Origin: CABYIR01 sp038103905
GTDB taxonomy: Bacteria > Pseudomonadota > Alphaproteobacteria > Pelagibacterales > AG-422-B15
DNA length: 17,528 bases
Direction of reading: 5' to 3'
Assembly (NCBI GenBank): GCA_038103905.1
Contig: JAYNZW010000020.1
Coordinates: 1-17,528 of the forward strand
The notes beneath the pieces were generated by a model. That model was not told the origin of the DNA, searched no databases, and saw nothing but the letters and a program-made list of their open reading frames with translations. The position numbers and the translations under genes are program-made. Positions 6,721 to 14,304 of the stretch are shown piece after piece (position 1 is the first letter of the stretch; every line of letters begins with the position of its first letter).

Positions 6721-8427
6721 TTATTCTTCAGATTTCTTATTGCTGATAGCTTTTCCAAGAATATCCCCAAGGCTTGCACCACTATCCTTTGAGCCATATT
6801 TCTCAAGAGCATCTTTTTCATTTTGTTCCTCAAGCGCTCTTATTGAAAGGGCAATTTTAAGATTTGAGGCGTCAATTTGTGTAATCATTGCATCAAGCTT
6901 ATCATTTTTTGCCCAACGCTCTGGTCGAGCATCACCTTTTTGGATCGCAAGATCATTTTTCTTAATGACTACTTTTGGGCCATTCTCACCAATGGCTACT
7001 TTCACTCCGTAGTCACTTATTTCAGCAACTGTACATGTAACGATATCACCTTTTTGCTTATCTTTAATTTCATCAAATGGATTGCCATCAAGCTCTCTAA
7101 TTGATAAAGCAACTTTTTCATTCTCATTACTAACAATCTTAGCTTTAATTTTGTCTCCAACACTGTATTTTTTTAATTCTTCTTTAGCTTCATTACCTGA
7201 AAGCTCCCAAGAAAGATCTTTTGCAAAAATAGCACCATCAATATCATCTTCTAGTGCACAGAATATGATGCCGTCTTTAATAGCAGTAATTTCAGTATCA
7301 ATAATTGTTCCAACTGGGTTAGCCTCATTAAATTTAATCCATGGATTTTCAGTCAGCTGTTTTACCCCAAGACTTAGTCTTCTTTTTTCATAGTCAATTT
7401 CAAGAATCTTACATTCTACTGATTGAGATCGAGCAAAAAGATTTCCAGGTTTGGAGTTTTGCTTTTGGCTCCAAGTTAACATGTCTTTATGGCATAAACC
7501 TTCAACGCCATTTTCAATTTCGATAAAGATTCCATAGTCAGTTACATTTGTAACAATACCAGTGACTTGATCATCGACATTGAATTTATTTTTGACTCTT
7601 TCCCAAGGATCCTCTTCTAACTGTTTCATGCCAACTGAAACTCGATTTTTTTCAGGGTCAACTTTAATAATTTTTACCTTTACTGGCTGGCTGATTTTTA
7701 AGACCTCACTAGGATGTCCAATTCTTTTATATGTGATGTCAGAGCTATGTAAAAGCGAATCATATCCGCCTAGATCAATAAAGGCACCATAATCAGTAAT
7801 TGCTTTAACTGTACCATCAACAACATCCCCAAGGGCCATTTGAGAGAAACGTTCTTCTCTAGTTTCTTTATGAAGTTCTTCTAAAACACTTCTTCTACTT
7901 ACCACAATGTTATTTCTTTTAGCATCCATTTTGAGGATTTTAAATTTTTGAGGTACGTTCAATAAATGACTTATGTCTCTAACGGGTCGAGTATCAATTT
8001 GTGAGCCAGGTAGAAATGCAGTTATACCTATTTCACATGATAAGCCACCTTTGACTTTTCCAGTTATAATACCTTCAACAAGCTCTCCTGCTTCAAATGA
8101 TTTTTCAATTTCACCCCAAATTTCTCTATTTTTAGCTTTACTCCTAGAGAGAATGCATTCTCCGTTATGATTTTCAATTTTATCTAAATAAACATCGATT
8201 TCATCGCCTACTTCAAGTTCTTTCTTGTCTTTCAAAAAGATAAATTCTCTTTTTGGGATCCGACCTTCTGTTTTACCGCCCACATCAACTACAACAGCAT
8301 CATCTTCAATTTCGGATATGATGCCTTTAATTATAGTGCCTTCTTTAAGATTTGATGATGATAGTGACTCAGATAAGAGTTGGTCAAATTCAGATGAACT
8401 AGGGTTCGTGTCAGCAGTTTGATTCAT
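6721..8427 (-). CDS. rpsA: 30S ribosomal protein S1
   Basis: S1 is the large RNA-binding ribosomal protein that helps recruit and unfold mRNA, which matters most where Shine-Dalgarno sites are weak, as in nearly all genes here. The 568 residues (E. coli 557) hold six S1 repeats at about 28-96, 112-180, 199-267, 285-355, 371-443 and 459-530. Repeats 3 and 4 are the most canonical, with TDYGAFIDLGG and TDYGIFIEIENGVEG. Repeats 1 and 2 are the divergent ribosome-anchoring type. The N-terminus is Ser-rich and acidic and the C-terminus is charged. It starts eight bases after the cmk stop with no Shine-Dalgarno, as is common for rpsA. The cmk-rpsA-ihfB order is conserved across proteobacteria. Confidence 0.98.
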   Translation of the reverse strand: MNQTADTNPSSSEFDQLLSESLSSSNLKEGTIIKGIISEIEDDAVVVDVGGKTEGRIPKREFIFLKDKKELEVGDEIDVYLDKIENHNGECILSRSKAKNREIWGEIEKSFEAGELVEGIITGKVKGGLSCEIGITAFLPGSQIDTRPVRDISHLLNVPQKFKILKMDAKRNNIVVSRRSVLEELHKETREERFSQMALGDVVDGTVKAITDYGAFIDLGGYDSLLHSSDITYKRIGHPSEVLKISQPVKVKIIKVDPEKNRVSVGMKQLEEDPWERVKNKFNVDDQVTGIVTNVTDYGIFIEIENGVEGLCHKDMLTWSQKQNSKPGNLFARSQSVECKILEIDYEKRRLSLGVKQLTENPWIKFNEANPVGTIIDTEITAIKDGIIFCALEDDIDGAIFAKDLSWELSGNEAKEELKKYSVGDKIKAKIVSNENEKVALSIRELDGNPFDEIKDKQKGDIVTCTVAEISDYGVKVAIGENGPKVVIKKNDLAIQKGDARPERWAKNDKLDAMITQIDASNLKIALSIRALEEQNEKDALEKYGSKDSGASLGDILGKAISNKKSEE

Positions 8428-8435
8428 AAATAGTT

Positions 8436-9077
8436 TTAAATATTTTCGTTTAATATCTTAAGTATTGCATTAAACGTCTGGGGTATATCGTAATTAGTAT
8501 TGTCAATCAAGTAGGAATCTGCAGCTGGCACCATGGGCGCAACCTTTCTATTCATGTCTCTGAGGTCACGTTTATCAATTTCTTTATGGATTGATGACAA
8601 TTTGGCTCTTTTACTTGTTTTTTTGATCTGATCATATCTTCTTTTTGCTCTAATTTTTGATGACGCCCACATGAAAAACTTCACTTTAGCTTTTGGAAAA
8701 ATGACAGTTCCGATATCTCTTCCTTCAATAATTACATACTTAATGCTTTTTTTTTGAATTTTTGGAAACCTTCTTTGATAATTTATGAGAGTTTTTCTAA
8801 GTTGTTTTTCTGATGAGATTTTTGATGAAATTAAATCTATTTCTTTAGCGTAAAGAACTCTTTCATTATATATACCCATATCCAATTGTTTAGCTATTTG
8901 TATAATCTTATTTTTTTGAGATAAATTTATTTTATTTTTGATCATTTCATAAGCTACAGCTCGATAAAGTTGACCACTGAATAAAACAGGTGCATTTATT
9001 TTTTTAGATAACTTTTTTGCAATTGTTGTTTTTCCTACACCAGCAGGACCATCTATTGCAATTACATTACAAGACAT
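8436..9077 (-). CDS. cmk: Cytidylate kinase
   Basis: Cmk phosphorylates CMP and dCMP with ATP to recycle cytidine nucleotides. The 213 residues show the P-loop GPAGVGKTT (10-18), LFSGQLYRAVAYEM (32-45) matching the usual DTGxxYRA region with SG in place of TG, the CMP-binding EGRDIGTVIFP (118-128), and the lid RDLRDMNRKVAPMVPA (172-187). The DTG to FSG change and GVGKTT for GSGKST are small departures from the family consensus. The start ATG lies 11 bases inside the end of aroA, so the two are probably coupled. The protein is rich in lysine and isoleucine, in line with the AT-rich genome. Confidence 0.95.
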   Translation of the reverse strand: MSCNVIAIDGPAGVGKTTIAKKLSKKINAPVLFSGQLYRAVAYEMIKNKINLSQKNKIIQIAKQLDMGIYNERVLYAKEIDLISSKISSEKQLRKTLINYQRRFPKIQKKSIKYVIIEGRDIGTVIFPKAKVKFFMWASSKIRAKRRYDQIKKTSKRAKLSSIHKEIDKRDLRDMNRKVAPMVPAADSYLIDNTNYDIPQTFNAILKILNENI

Positions 9078-10377
9078 TTTCTATTTTTATAGATTCTAAA
9101 TGTTTATTGAAATCTGGGTAACTTATATTAATACATTCGAGATCATCAAAGTTCAATTGCTTGCTACATATTAATTCGACGATCTTAAATGACATTGCAA
9201 TACGGTGATCCCCAAAAGTTTTTATCTTTACCCCACCTCTTGGATTGACTGCTGAGCCTGTTATGGAGATATCATTTTTTTTCACAGAACAGTTTATTTT
9301 TAATTTTTTAAGATTTTCGTAAATACTTTTTATACGATCACTTTCTTTATATCTTAACTCTTCAAGGCCCTTCATCTTTGTTGTTCCTTTAGCAACTGAA
9401 GCTGCGATCGAAAGTATTGGGTACTCGTCGATTAAATATGGAGATAAATTTTTAGGAATATTTACTGCTTTGAGTTTGCTATATTCTACTTGTATTGTAC
9501 CTGTTGACTCCCCAGCTCTTATTCTGTCTTTTTGGATTTTTATTTTGGCGCCCATTTTTTTTAAAATTCTAATGTATTCTATCCTTGTTTTATTTAAACA
9601 AACATTTTTCAAACTAATTTTTGAATTTGGAACTATAAGTGCAGCAACAATAAAAAATGCAGCAGAAGATGGATCTCCAGCAACAAAAATATTTTTTGCT
9701 TGTATTTCGTATGGCCCATTAAAAGTTAATTTTGTAGAGTTATCTTTTTGTTTACTGATTTTAAATTTTACTTTGAAATATTTTAAAAGAATTTCAGTAT
9801 GATCTCTAGTTTTTCTCGTTTCTATAATAGATGTTCTGCCCATTACATTCAATGCAGCAAGTATTAAAGCTGTTTTGATCTGTGCTGAGGCTTTAGTAAT
9901 TCTATGTTCAAGTGGAAGAGGATCTTCTGCACCATTAATTGTCATTGGAAAATAATCTTTATTCGTTAATACTGTTTCAGCTCCAATAGAATTAAGAAAA
10001 TCAGTCACTCTTGTCATTGGTCTTTTGCTTAATGATTTATCGCCAGTAAATGTACAAAAAATTGGATTTGTACTTACAGCGCCAAGCATTAGTCTTGCTG
10101 TTGTGCCTGAGTTTCCACAATCAAGCGCTTCTGCTGGTTGAATGTATCCGTTTGTTCCATTTCCGATTACTATCCATTCATTCTTATCTTTTTTTATTTG
10201 GATACTAAGCGCCTTTAGTATTTTGACAGTGCTAAGTGTATCTTCAGATTCTAAAAGGTTAGATATCCTAGCTTTTCCAATTGCTAGCGAAGATAATATA
10301 AGCGATCTGTGTGATATTGATTTATCACCTGATATTTGTAAGGAGCCTATAAGCCTATATTTTATTTGTTTTTTCAA
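9067..10377 (-). CDS. aroA: 3-phosphoshikimate 1-carboxyvinyltransferase (EPSP synthase)
   Basis: AroA transfers enolpyruvate from PEP to shikimate 3-phosphate in the route to chorismate, which feeds tryptophan synthesis including the trpFBA genes downstream. Visible in the 436 residues are GDKSISHR (17-24, with Lys19 and Arg24), CGNSGTTAR (87-95, Gly91 aligning with E. coli Gly96), DKSLSKRPM (113-121), the catalytic LIDEYP (Asp317) and ELRYKESDR (340-348). The start is non-ATG: an in-frame TAA lies at 10399-10401, no ATG precedes the active site, and the next Met is residue 97. TTG at 10375-10377 is the only common start codon available. It is the first gene of the long minus-strand block and overlaps cmk by 11 bases. 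Confidence 0.96.
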   Translation of the reverse strand: MKKQIKYRLIGSLQISGDKSISHRSLILSSLAIGKARISNLLESEDTLSTVKILKALSIQIKKDKNEWIVIGNGTNGYIQPAEALDCGNSGTTARLMLGAVSTNPIFCTFTGDKSLSKRPMTRVTDFLNSIGAETVLTNKDYFPMTINGAEDPLPLEHRITKASAQIKTALILAALNVMGRTSIIETRKTRDHTEILLKYFKVKFKISKQKDNSTKLTFNGPYEIQAKNIFVAGDPSSAAFFIVAALIVPNSKISLKNVCLNKTRIEYIRILKKMGAKIKIQKDRIRAGESTGTIQVEYSKLKAVNIPKNLSPYLIDEYPILSIAASVAKGTTKMKGLEELRYKESDRIKSIYENLKKLKINCSVKKNDISITGSAVNPRGGVKIKTFGDHRIAMSFKIVELICSKQLNFDDLECINISYPDFNKHLESIKIENVL

Positions 10378-10401
10378 TTTTATATCTTGAGGTATGTTTT
10401 A

Positions 10402-10412
10402 ATTATATTATA
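10402..10412 (-). promoter_or_regulatory. Probable -10 region of the aroA promoter
   Basis: The minus strand carries two overlapping TATAAT hexamers (10412-10407 and 10407-10402), 24 bases before the aroA TTG start. No good -35 is found at 16-18 bases from either. This would be the entry promoter for aroA-cmk-rpsA. The 82-base gap to the divergent gene at 10460 is very AT-rich, and the plus-strand promoter could not be placed with confidence; TATTAT (10439-10444) or TATATA (10442-10447) are weak candidates. Confidence 0.45.
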
Positions 10413-10459
10413 CAATATCAGCATTATTCTTAACTAACTATTATATAGAAAGTCATCAA

Positions 10460-10834
10460 ATGTCTAAACCTGAATGGGGTAAAAAAATAATTTGCCCAGA
10501 ATGTGAAACTAAATTTTACGACTTGAATAGAAAATACCCGCTTCCATGTCCAAATTGTGGTCATTCTATTGAACAAGAAATCATACCTATTTCTAGTTCA
10601 GCGGCAAAAAAAGTTTATGAAGATGATTTAGAGACAACTGTTGATGATAATTTAATAGGAAGTGATGCCTCAGAGTCGATGCTTGAAGACGATACAGATG
10701 AAGATATCGCTATGGATGATGATGAAGATACAATCAGTTTAGATGATGCAGATGTTGATGTAAATGATATAGACCCAGAATTAGATGGAATAGATATCAG
10801 TAGTGAAGAAGAGTCTTCATTAAATGAAAAATAA
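10460..10834 (+). CDS. TIGR02300 family zinc-ribbon protein with acidic tail (function unknown)
   Basis: The 124 residues fall in two parts. Residues 1-40 form a compact zinc ribbon with Cys12, Cys15, Cys30 and Cys33 around the hallmark FYDLNRKYPLPCPNCG. The rest (about 53-124) is a low-complexity, highly acidic and probably disordered tail rich in Asp and Glu with almost no hydrophobic core. This matches the alphaproteobacterial family TIGR02300 (FYDLNR-type), which has no established function and is typically found divergent from aroA, as here. The zinc ribbon suggests binding to nucleic acid or protein; the acidic tail could mimic nucleic acid or hold a basic partner, but this is inference. 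Probably cotranscribed with the tRNA-Ala gene starting 18 bases downstream. Confidence 0.85.
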   Translation: MSKPEWGKKIICPECETKFYDLNRKYPLPCPNCGHSIEQEIIPISSSAAKKVYEDDLETTVDDNLIGSDASESMLEDDTDEDIAMDDDEDTISLDDADVDVNDIDPELDGIDISSEEESSLNEK

Positions 10835-10851
10835 ATTTTTTATTTGAAGTT

Positions 10852-10927
10852 GGGGTTATAGCTCAGCTGGGAGAGCGCATCGCTGGCAGCGATGAGGTCG
10901 TCGGTTCGATCCCGACTAACTCCACCA
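10852..10927 (+). tRNA. tRNA-Ala (anticodon GGC)
   Basis: A full 76-base cloverleaf can be folded by hand. The acceptor stem GGGGTTA / TAACTCC includes the G3-U70 wobble that is the identity signal for alanyl-tRNA synthetase. The D stem is GCTC / GAGC, the anticodon stem CATCG / CGATG with loop CTGGCAG (anticodon GGC at 10885-10887), and the T arm GTCGG-TTCGATC-CCGAC. The discriminator is A and the CCA end is encoded (10925-10927). It reads GCC and GCU codons. The 3' CCA directly abuts the stop codon of the convergent lptB gene. Confidence 0.98.
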
Positions 10928-11689
10928 CTAAACTCTAAAACTTTGTCCTAAATAGAATTTTCTAGCATCTTGATCACTTATAATATGATCACTAGTTCCC
11001 TCTGAAATAATTTCACCAGCATGCATAATATAAGAATACTCGCAAGTATCTAAAACTTCTCGAGATTGATGATCTGTTATAAGTACGCCAATATTTCTGT
11101 CTGTAAGGTGTTTAATTAATTCTTTGATATCATTAATTCCTATAGGATCAACTCCTGCAAATGGCTCGTCCATTAAAATAATTTTTGGATTAGACGCCAG
11201 GCATCTTGCAATTTCAGTTCTTCTTCTTTCGCCTCCACTTAAATTATATGGCATTGCGCGACGAAGATGAGTGAGTGAAAATTCTGTAAGAAGCTCCTCT
11301 AAAAGATTTTTGATTTGATCTGAAGTATGTTTTTGAGTTTCAAGTATTGAAAAAATATTATCCTCAACAGATAAGCCTCTAAATATACTTGGTTGCTGAG
11401 GTAAATATCCAAGTCCAAGACGAGCACGTTTATACATTGGCAGTGAAGTTATATCATTATCATCTAAATATATTTCTCCACCATCTGGGTTAATCAATCC
11501 CATAGTCATATAAAATGTAGTTGTCTTGCCCGCGCCATTTTGACCAAGTAGACCAATTGCTTTGCCACGTTCAACACTTATTGAAACATCTCGAACAATA
11601 GGTTTTTTTGATAGAGATTTTCTAATATTTTTTATTTTTAATCCACTATTGGAAGCAGCAAGTTCTGGTTTGTTTTTATTTTTACTCAT
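10928..11689 (-). CDS. lptB: LPS export ABC transporter ATP-binding protein
   Basis: LptB is the cytoplasmic ATPase that, with LptF and LptG, pulls lipopolysaccharide from the inner membrane into the LptC-LptA bridge. The 253 residues contain Walker A GQNGAGKTT (49-57), a Q-loop LPQQPSIF (96-103), the signature LSGGERRR (150-157), Walker B IILMDEPFAGVDP (170-182, Glu175) and the H-loop His207. LSGGERRRTEIAR and the Q-loop LPQxxSIFR are typical of LptB as opposed to the amino-acid ABC proteins it resembles. About 15 extra polar residues precede the domain. It overlaps lptA by 8 bases and its TAG stop begins directly after the tRNA CCA, with no terminator space. lptF and lptG are not in the window. 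Confidence 0.96.
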   Translation of the reverse strand: MSKNKNKPELAASNSGLKIKNIRKSLSKKPIVRDVSISVERGKAIGLLGQNGAGKTTTFYMTMGLINPDGGEIYLDDNDITSLPMYKRARLGLGYLPQQPSIFRGLSVEDNIFSILETQKHTSDQIKNLLEELLTEFSLTHLRRAMPYNLSGGERRRTEIARCLASNPKIILMDEPFAGVDPIGINDIKELIKHLTDRNIGVLITDHQSREVLDTCEYSYIMHAGEIISEGTSDHIISDQDARKFYLGQSFRV

Positions 11690-12134
11690 TGTTACTAATT
11701 TTGACTGATACTTTGTTGATATTATCGCTTTTCATTATACTTGTAGACTTTACTAAATCTACAGTCAATTCATTCCCGTTCATGACATTACCATCTTGAA
11801 TTAAAGTTATATTTCCTTTTGCATAAATTTTTTTATCAATTACAAAATATATCATATTCTCAGATAAGATTTCTTGATTTTCTCTAATTAGCTTGGTACT
11901 ACCAAAGCTCTTTATGGTGTCAATTTGACTACCTTTTTCGGTATATATAATTAATATTTTATCTGACCACAGTTTTATTTCTTCATCAGAAGCATAAACA
12001 TTGTCAATAAAAGTAGTTGTTAATGGATCATTAGTTATAATTAATTCCTCAGACTCAATCAATATTTCACTTGCTTTTGAAACTTTTAAAAATGGGATTA
12101 ATAAAATAAAAAGCAAAATAAGAAATTTATTCAT
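11682..12134 (-). CDS. lptA: LPS transport periplasmic protein LptA
   Basis: LptA forms the periplasmic beta-jellyroll bridge that carries LPS between the two membranes. From the ATG at 12132-12134 the protein is 150 residues and begins with a signal peptide: MNKF, a hydrophobic run LILLFILLIPFL, then KVSKASE as a likely signal peptidase I site. This start is preferred over the upstream ATG at 12173 (13 more residues), because it puts the signal peptide at the N-terminus and overlaps lptC by 8 bases, the same overlap as lptA with lptB. The mature part matches the OstA-like fold, with repeated beta strands such as NVYASDEEIKLWSDKILI and KIYAKGNITLIQDGNVMNGNELTVDL. Similarity is low in residues but context is strong. 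Confidence 0.88.
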   Translation of the reverse strand: MNKFLILLFILLIPFLKVSKASEILIESEELIITNDPLTTTFIDNVYASDEEIKLWSDKILIIYTEKGSQIDTIKSFGSTKLIRENQEILSENMIYFVIDKKIYAKGNITLIQDGNVMNGNELTVDLVKSTSIMKSDNINKVSVKISNNE

Positions 12135-12648
12135 ATGATTTATTTTTTTTAATTTTACTTTTAACATTTCCATAATATTTAATATTTGAAAATTCGTTGT
12201 TAATTATAGACTCATCAGCCGATATAAAAATATTTGTGTCTTGATATTTAACATTTTTTTTAAGAGTAATGATTTTATCGTTTGTATTCACGTATGCTAG
12301 TTCAGCAAAAATTTTTTCACCAGCCTCTGTATATATTTCAATATTACTTTCTAGAAGTATTTCATTACTTAATTGATTAAATGTTCCTTTGTCTGCATTA
12401 AGGTAGATCCAAATATCATCGTTCGATTTCAATTTTGCTTCAATAACAAATAGATCCAAATAACCTTCTCTCTGATATCCTTTATTAGCTTTAATTTCAT
12501 AAGGACTTCCATCTATACTTTTGGTTGTGAAAATAGGGTTTTTAATTTCTATAGTATTTTGATTTTCTTCTGCATTAGATTTCAATCCAAAAAAAAATAA
12601 AAATAGAATAAATAAATGAATAAGAATTTTTTTATTATTGGAAATCAC
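12127..12648 (-). CDS. lptC: LPS export protein LptC
   Basis: LptC is a membrane-anchored periplasmic protein that receives LPS from LptBFG and hands it to LptA. One hydrophobic segment (ILIHLFILFLFFFGL, near residues 8-22 of the GTG form) is followed by the soluble domain with NPIFTTKSIDGSPYEIKANKG, the typical LptC opening, and later beta strands such as KYQDTNIFISADESI. SNAEE after the segment could even be a cleavage site, but an anchor is usual. There is no Met at all in the reading frame apart from the start, so the start is non-ATG: GTG at 12646-12648, two bases after the kdsD stop, or TTG at 12675 (nine more residues, overlapping kdsD by 25 bases). I prefer GTG. It overlaps lptA by 8 bases. 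Confidence 0.85.
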   Translation of the reverse strand: MISNNKKILIHLFILFLFFFGLKSNAEENQNTIEIKNPIFTTKSIDGSPYEIKANKGYQREGYLDLFVIEAKLKSNDDIWIYLNADKGTFNQLSNEILLESNIEIYTEAGEKIFAELAYVNTNDKIITLKKNVKYQDTNIFISADESIINNEFSNIKYYGNVKSKIKKNKSYE

Positions 12649-12650
12649 GA

Positions 12651-13625
12651 CTAATTCTGCATCAACCGTAAACAATCATGGATATGGATTATTCCAATAG
12701 GTTTTCGTATAGATTTATTATTTGATATGAACAAACAAGTAATTTTATTTTTTGTCATAATAGATAAAGCATCTAATAATGGTAAATCACTTGCAATTAT
12801 TTTAGGTTTTTTGGTCATAATATCTTTTGCAAGCTCATCAAGAAATTTAGCATTCAAACCTCTTCTTAGGTCTCCATCGGTAATCACTCCTACAATCTTT
12901 TTATTTTTATCAATGACTCCTACGTGGCCGAATGATTTTTTAGTCATTTCTATAATAACATTTTTCATTTTTGAATTTTCACTGACGAGTGGAAGTTTAT
13001 TTTTGATATGCATAATATCTTTTACTTTCATAAGGCTAAGGCCTAAAACTCCTCCTGGATGAATTTTTTTATAGTCTTCAATCTTAAATTTCTTTAATTT
13101 CATCAAGGCTACACAAATAGCATCACCTAGTACCAATGTCATAGTTGTAGAAGTAGTTGGGGCCTTGCCCACAGCACAAGCTTCTTTTGCATTAGAAAGT
13201 AAAAGAGGATAATTAACTGATTGCATTAGTTCGCTTTTAATATTTGATGAAATTCCAATCGTTTTGATATTATTTTTTCGTGCAAAAGTAATAGTATCTT
13301 TCAGCTCAGAGCTATTACCAGAATTAGAGATTATAATCAGTACATCTTTTTTAGATAATACACCCAAATCTCCATGAGACATTTCATTTGAATGACAGAA
13401 TTGAGCTGGAGTTCCAGTTGAGCTCATTGTACTTGCTATTTTGTTAGCAATATGACCAGACTTTCCAATGCCAGTAATTATTACTCTACCTTTAACTTTT
13501 GATAACTCTTTTATGGCAGAGACAAAGTTATTATCAAAAGTTTTTTTGATTAATTTTATACCACTTATCTCAATATTTAATACTTCGATAGCAGATTTTA
13601 TAATTGTTGTTGATGATGATTTCAT
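12651..13625 (-). CDS. kdsD: D-arabinose 5-phosphate isomerase (KdsD/KpsF family)
   Basis: This enzyme converts ribulose 5-phosphate to arabinose 5-phosphate, the first committed sugar for Kdo of the LPS core. The 324 residues have the normal layout: a SIS isomerase domain (about 35-180) with GIGKSGHIANKIASTMSSTG and SHGDLGVL, the HPGGVLG turn (189-195), then two CBS domains (about 201-260 and 268-324). The first CBS contains GHVGVIDK and VGVITDGDLRRG, characteristic of KdsD/KpsF. It lies two bases after rnd and two bases before lptC (GTG start), so it belongs to an LPS unit. kdsA, kdsB and kdsC are not in the window. The KpsF capsule version has the same sequence hallmarks, but the lpt context favours a role in LPS. 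Confidence 0.94.
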   Translation of the reverse strand: MKSSSTTIIKSAIEVLNIEISGIKLIKKTFDNNFVSAIKELSKVKGRVIITGIGKSGHIANKIASTMSSTGTPAQFCHSNEMSHGDLGVLSKKDVLIIISNSGNSSELKDTITFARKNNIKTIGISSNIKSELMQSVNYPLLLSNAKEACAVGKAPTTSTTMTLVLGDAICVALMKLKKFKIEDYKKIHPGGVLGLSLMKVKDIMHIKNKLPLVSENSKMKNVIIEMTKKSFGHVGVIDKNKKIVGVITDGDLRRGLNAKFLDELAKDIMTKKPKIIASDLPLLDALSIMTKNKITCLFISNNKSIRKPIGIIHIHDCLRLMQN

Positions 13626-13627
13626 AT

Positions 13628-14242
13628 TTAAGATGAATGTGAGAAAATATCATTTTCCCATCCTCTAAGGTCAAGCTCTACTCTCGTTGGTAAAAATGAT
13701 AAACAAGCATCTACTAATAACTGTCTATTTTCTCGAACCAACATCTCATCTAGTTTATTTTTAATTTGATGAAGATATATTACATCATTTGCTGCATAAG
13801 TAATTTGCTCTTTTGATAAATTTGAGTTTCCCCAATCACTACTCTGTTGTTTTTTTGAAATTTCAACATTTAGTAATTCTTTGCATAAATCTTTCAAGCC
13901 GTGATTGTTAGTATAGGTTCTTGCAATTTTACTTGCTATCTTAGTGCAATAGACATTTTTGACATCTGTTTTTAGAGCATGTTTTAAAGTAGCCATATCA
14001 AAACGAGCATAATGAAATATTTTTTGAACACTCTCATCATTTAATAATTTAGTTAAGTTTGGAGCCTTTACATTTGAATTTTCAAACTGAACCATATGAC
14101 AGTCTGTTTCTCCATCAAAGATTTGTATTAAGCACAAACGATCTCTTGCTGGATCCAATCCCATTGCTTCAGTATCAATTGCAACACTTCCTTTAAAAAC
14201 AATTCCATTGTCTAAATCATTTTTATATAAATGTGTTTGCAT
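13628..14242 (-). CDS. rnd: Ribonuclease D family 3'-5' exonuclease (short form)
   Basis: RNase D trims the 3' ends of tRNAs and other small RNAs. The 204 residues cover only the DEDDy exonuclease domain: Asp23 and Glu25 in IDTEAMGL, Asp82 in HYARFDMATL, and Tyr149 with Asp153 in TYAANDVIYLH. The C-terminal HRDC domains of the E. coli protein (375 residues) are missing, which is the usual state in alphaproteobacterial short RNase D proteins, so this is not a truncation. It starts the minus-strand unit rnd-kdsD-lptC-lptA-lptB, with a two-base gap to kdsD. A weak -10 GATAAT lies nine bases before the ATG (14257-14252) without a convincing -35. Confidence 0.92.
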   Translation of the reverse strand: MQTHLYKNDLDNGIVFKGSVAIDTEAMGLDPARDRLCLIQIFDGETDCHMVQFENSNVKAPNLTKLLNDESVQKIFHYARFDMATLKHALKTDVKNVYCTKIASKIARTYTNNHGLKDLCKELLNVEISKKQQSSDWGNSNLSKEQITYAANDVIYLHQIKNKLDEMLVRENRQLLVDACLSFLPTRVELDLRGWENDIFSHSS

Positions 14243-14260
14243 TGTAGCGAAATTATCCTA

Positions 14261-14272
14261 TTTAAATTTAAA
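14261..14272. promoter_or_regulatory. 12-base palindrome in the divergent rnd / NDUFA9-like gap
   Basis: TTTAAATTTAAA is a perfect 12-base palindrome in the 62-base gap between the divergent starts at 14242 and 14305. For rnd it lies upstream of the possible -10 GATAAT (14252-14257). For the plus-strand gene, a weak pair TAAACA (14270-14275) and CATACT (14292-14297) could be the promoter. In such AT-rich DNA this palindrome may be chance. Confidence 0.25.
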
Positions 14273-14304
14273 CAAAAATGTATATTTATTCATACTAACT
14301 AATT

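Noticed and set aside
6740..8422. Several plus-strand open frames of 61-103 codons antisense to rpsA.
   Set aside because: They are serine- and phenylalanine-rich mirror frames of the conserved rpsA gene, with no ribosome site and no recognisable domain.
8501..8506. Perfect TTGACA (minus strand) near the end of cmk, possible rpsA promoter.
   Set aside because: No acceptable -10 lies 16-18 bases downstream; the nearest (TATACC) is at 13 bases. The hexamer is part of the well-conserved cmk reading frame.
12135..12173. Longer lptA form starting at ATG 12173.
   Set aside because: It would place 13 polar, lysine-rich residues before the signal peptide and overlap lptC by 47 bases; the ATG at 12134 gives a normal signal peptide and the same 8-base overlap as lptA-lptB.
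12727..13062. Plus-strand open frame of 111 codons antisense to kdsD.
   Set aside because: It is a hydrophobic mirror frame across the CBS domains of kdsD, with no supporting start signal or domain.
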